Assembly: GCA_009869945.1 (NCBI GenBank)
Contig: WIXG01000186.1
Coordinates: 92,041 to 156,040 of the forward strand
Origin: Mesaphorura yosii
Lineage: Eukaryota; Arthropoda; Collembola; Poduromorpha; Tullbergiidae
DNA length: 64,000 nucleotides
Direction of reading: 5' to 3'
The notes below the pieces were generated by a model. It was given only the letters and a program-made list of their open reading frames with translations. It was not told where the DNA came from and ran no database searches. Both the position numbers and the translations under genes were made by a program. Below, piece after piece: positions 63,855 through 64,000 of the stretch (position 1 is the stretch's first letter; each line of letters opens with the position of its first letter).

Positions 63855-64000
63855 ACTATGCAAATCTACAACTTCCCTTCTCTTTTTGCTTTCGCTGAGA
63901 TTCTCGAAAATCTCATTTCAGTCCGTTCTTGTTCGGTTGACCACAAAGTTGAGTTCGTGCATTTTTTATGTTGATAATGGAGCAAATTTTTGACACGAAG

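Larger units (their letters stand above)
52871..64000. other. 11 kb without a convincing gene
   Basis: Frames here are short, often begin with non-ATG codons and lie in CT-rich or repeat-derived sequence (for example 60.9-62.0 kb). I find no recognisable protein family. Two stretches deserve mention: an ATG frame with a membrane-anchor-like start at 57365-57621, and an open Cys-bearing frame on the minus strand around 57.6-58.0 kb. The region could be a large 5' intron or regulatory domain of a gene beyond the right edge. Confidence 0.45.

Noticed and set aside
1-64000. CRISPR arrays, rRNA or bacterial operons
   Set aside because: None seen; the gene structure is clearly that of an animal nuclear genome.

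Overview
The window looks like nuclear DNA from an arthropod. Genes are split by many short GT-AG introns (mostly 50-100 bp), use AATAAA poly(A) signals, and are animal-specific (Kazal inhibitor, FACIT-type collagen, Seh1 nucleoporin, TFIIS). A short run of the arthropod telomere unit TTAGG lies at 37.9 kb. I cannot fix the order; a crustacean or springtail-like lineage fits the compact introns. All gene models were built by eye from splice sites, and the exon lengths of each main model sum to a whole number of codons.

Layout, left to right. 1-5.5 kb: no gene recognised. 5.5-13.9 kb (+): a secreted nine-domain Kazal protein with a 3.3 kb first intron. 14.5-22.9 kb (-): three genes in one orientation. 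These are a membrane-dipeptidase homologue that has lost several active-site residues, a GH20 beta-hexosaminidase with a hydrophobic C-terminal tail, and a second dipeptidase with an intact active site. 22.9-29 kb: no gene recognised. 29.0-36.1 kb (+): a 41-exon type IX-like (FACIT) collagen with an N-terminal TSPN/laminin-G-like domain. 36.5-37.8 kb (+): a single-exon class-3-lipase-like alpha/beta hydrolase, unlike its intron-rich neighbours. 37.9-38.9 kb: TTAGG repeats and weak candidate exons. 40.7-43.9 kb (+): two four-TM membrane proteins that appear to be old tandem duplicates. 44.5-46.3 kb (-): elongation factor TFIIS. 46.9-48.6 kb (+): a mitochondrial-looking Ldh_2/malate dehydrogenase-family oxidoreductase. 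48.9-50.4 kb (-): nucleoporin Seh1. 51.1-52.8 kb (+): an uncharacterised Pro/Tyr-rich protein. 52.9-64 kb: no convincing gene.

The genes do not form one pathway. Local relations are clear in places: two dipeptidase paralogues flank a hexosaminidase; the four-TM pair share intron phases; TFIIS/Ldh_2 and Seh1/51-kb gene are head-to-head pairs with about 0.6 kb shared promoters; Ldh_2 and Seh1 converge on a spacer holding a strong inverted repeat. The most unusual items are the inactive-looking dipeptidase paralogue (with a GC-AG intron at a conserved position), the intronless lipase next to telomere-type repeats, the 50-bp GAGCCT tandem array upstream of the hexosaminidase, and the inverted repeat at 48.7-48.9 kb.
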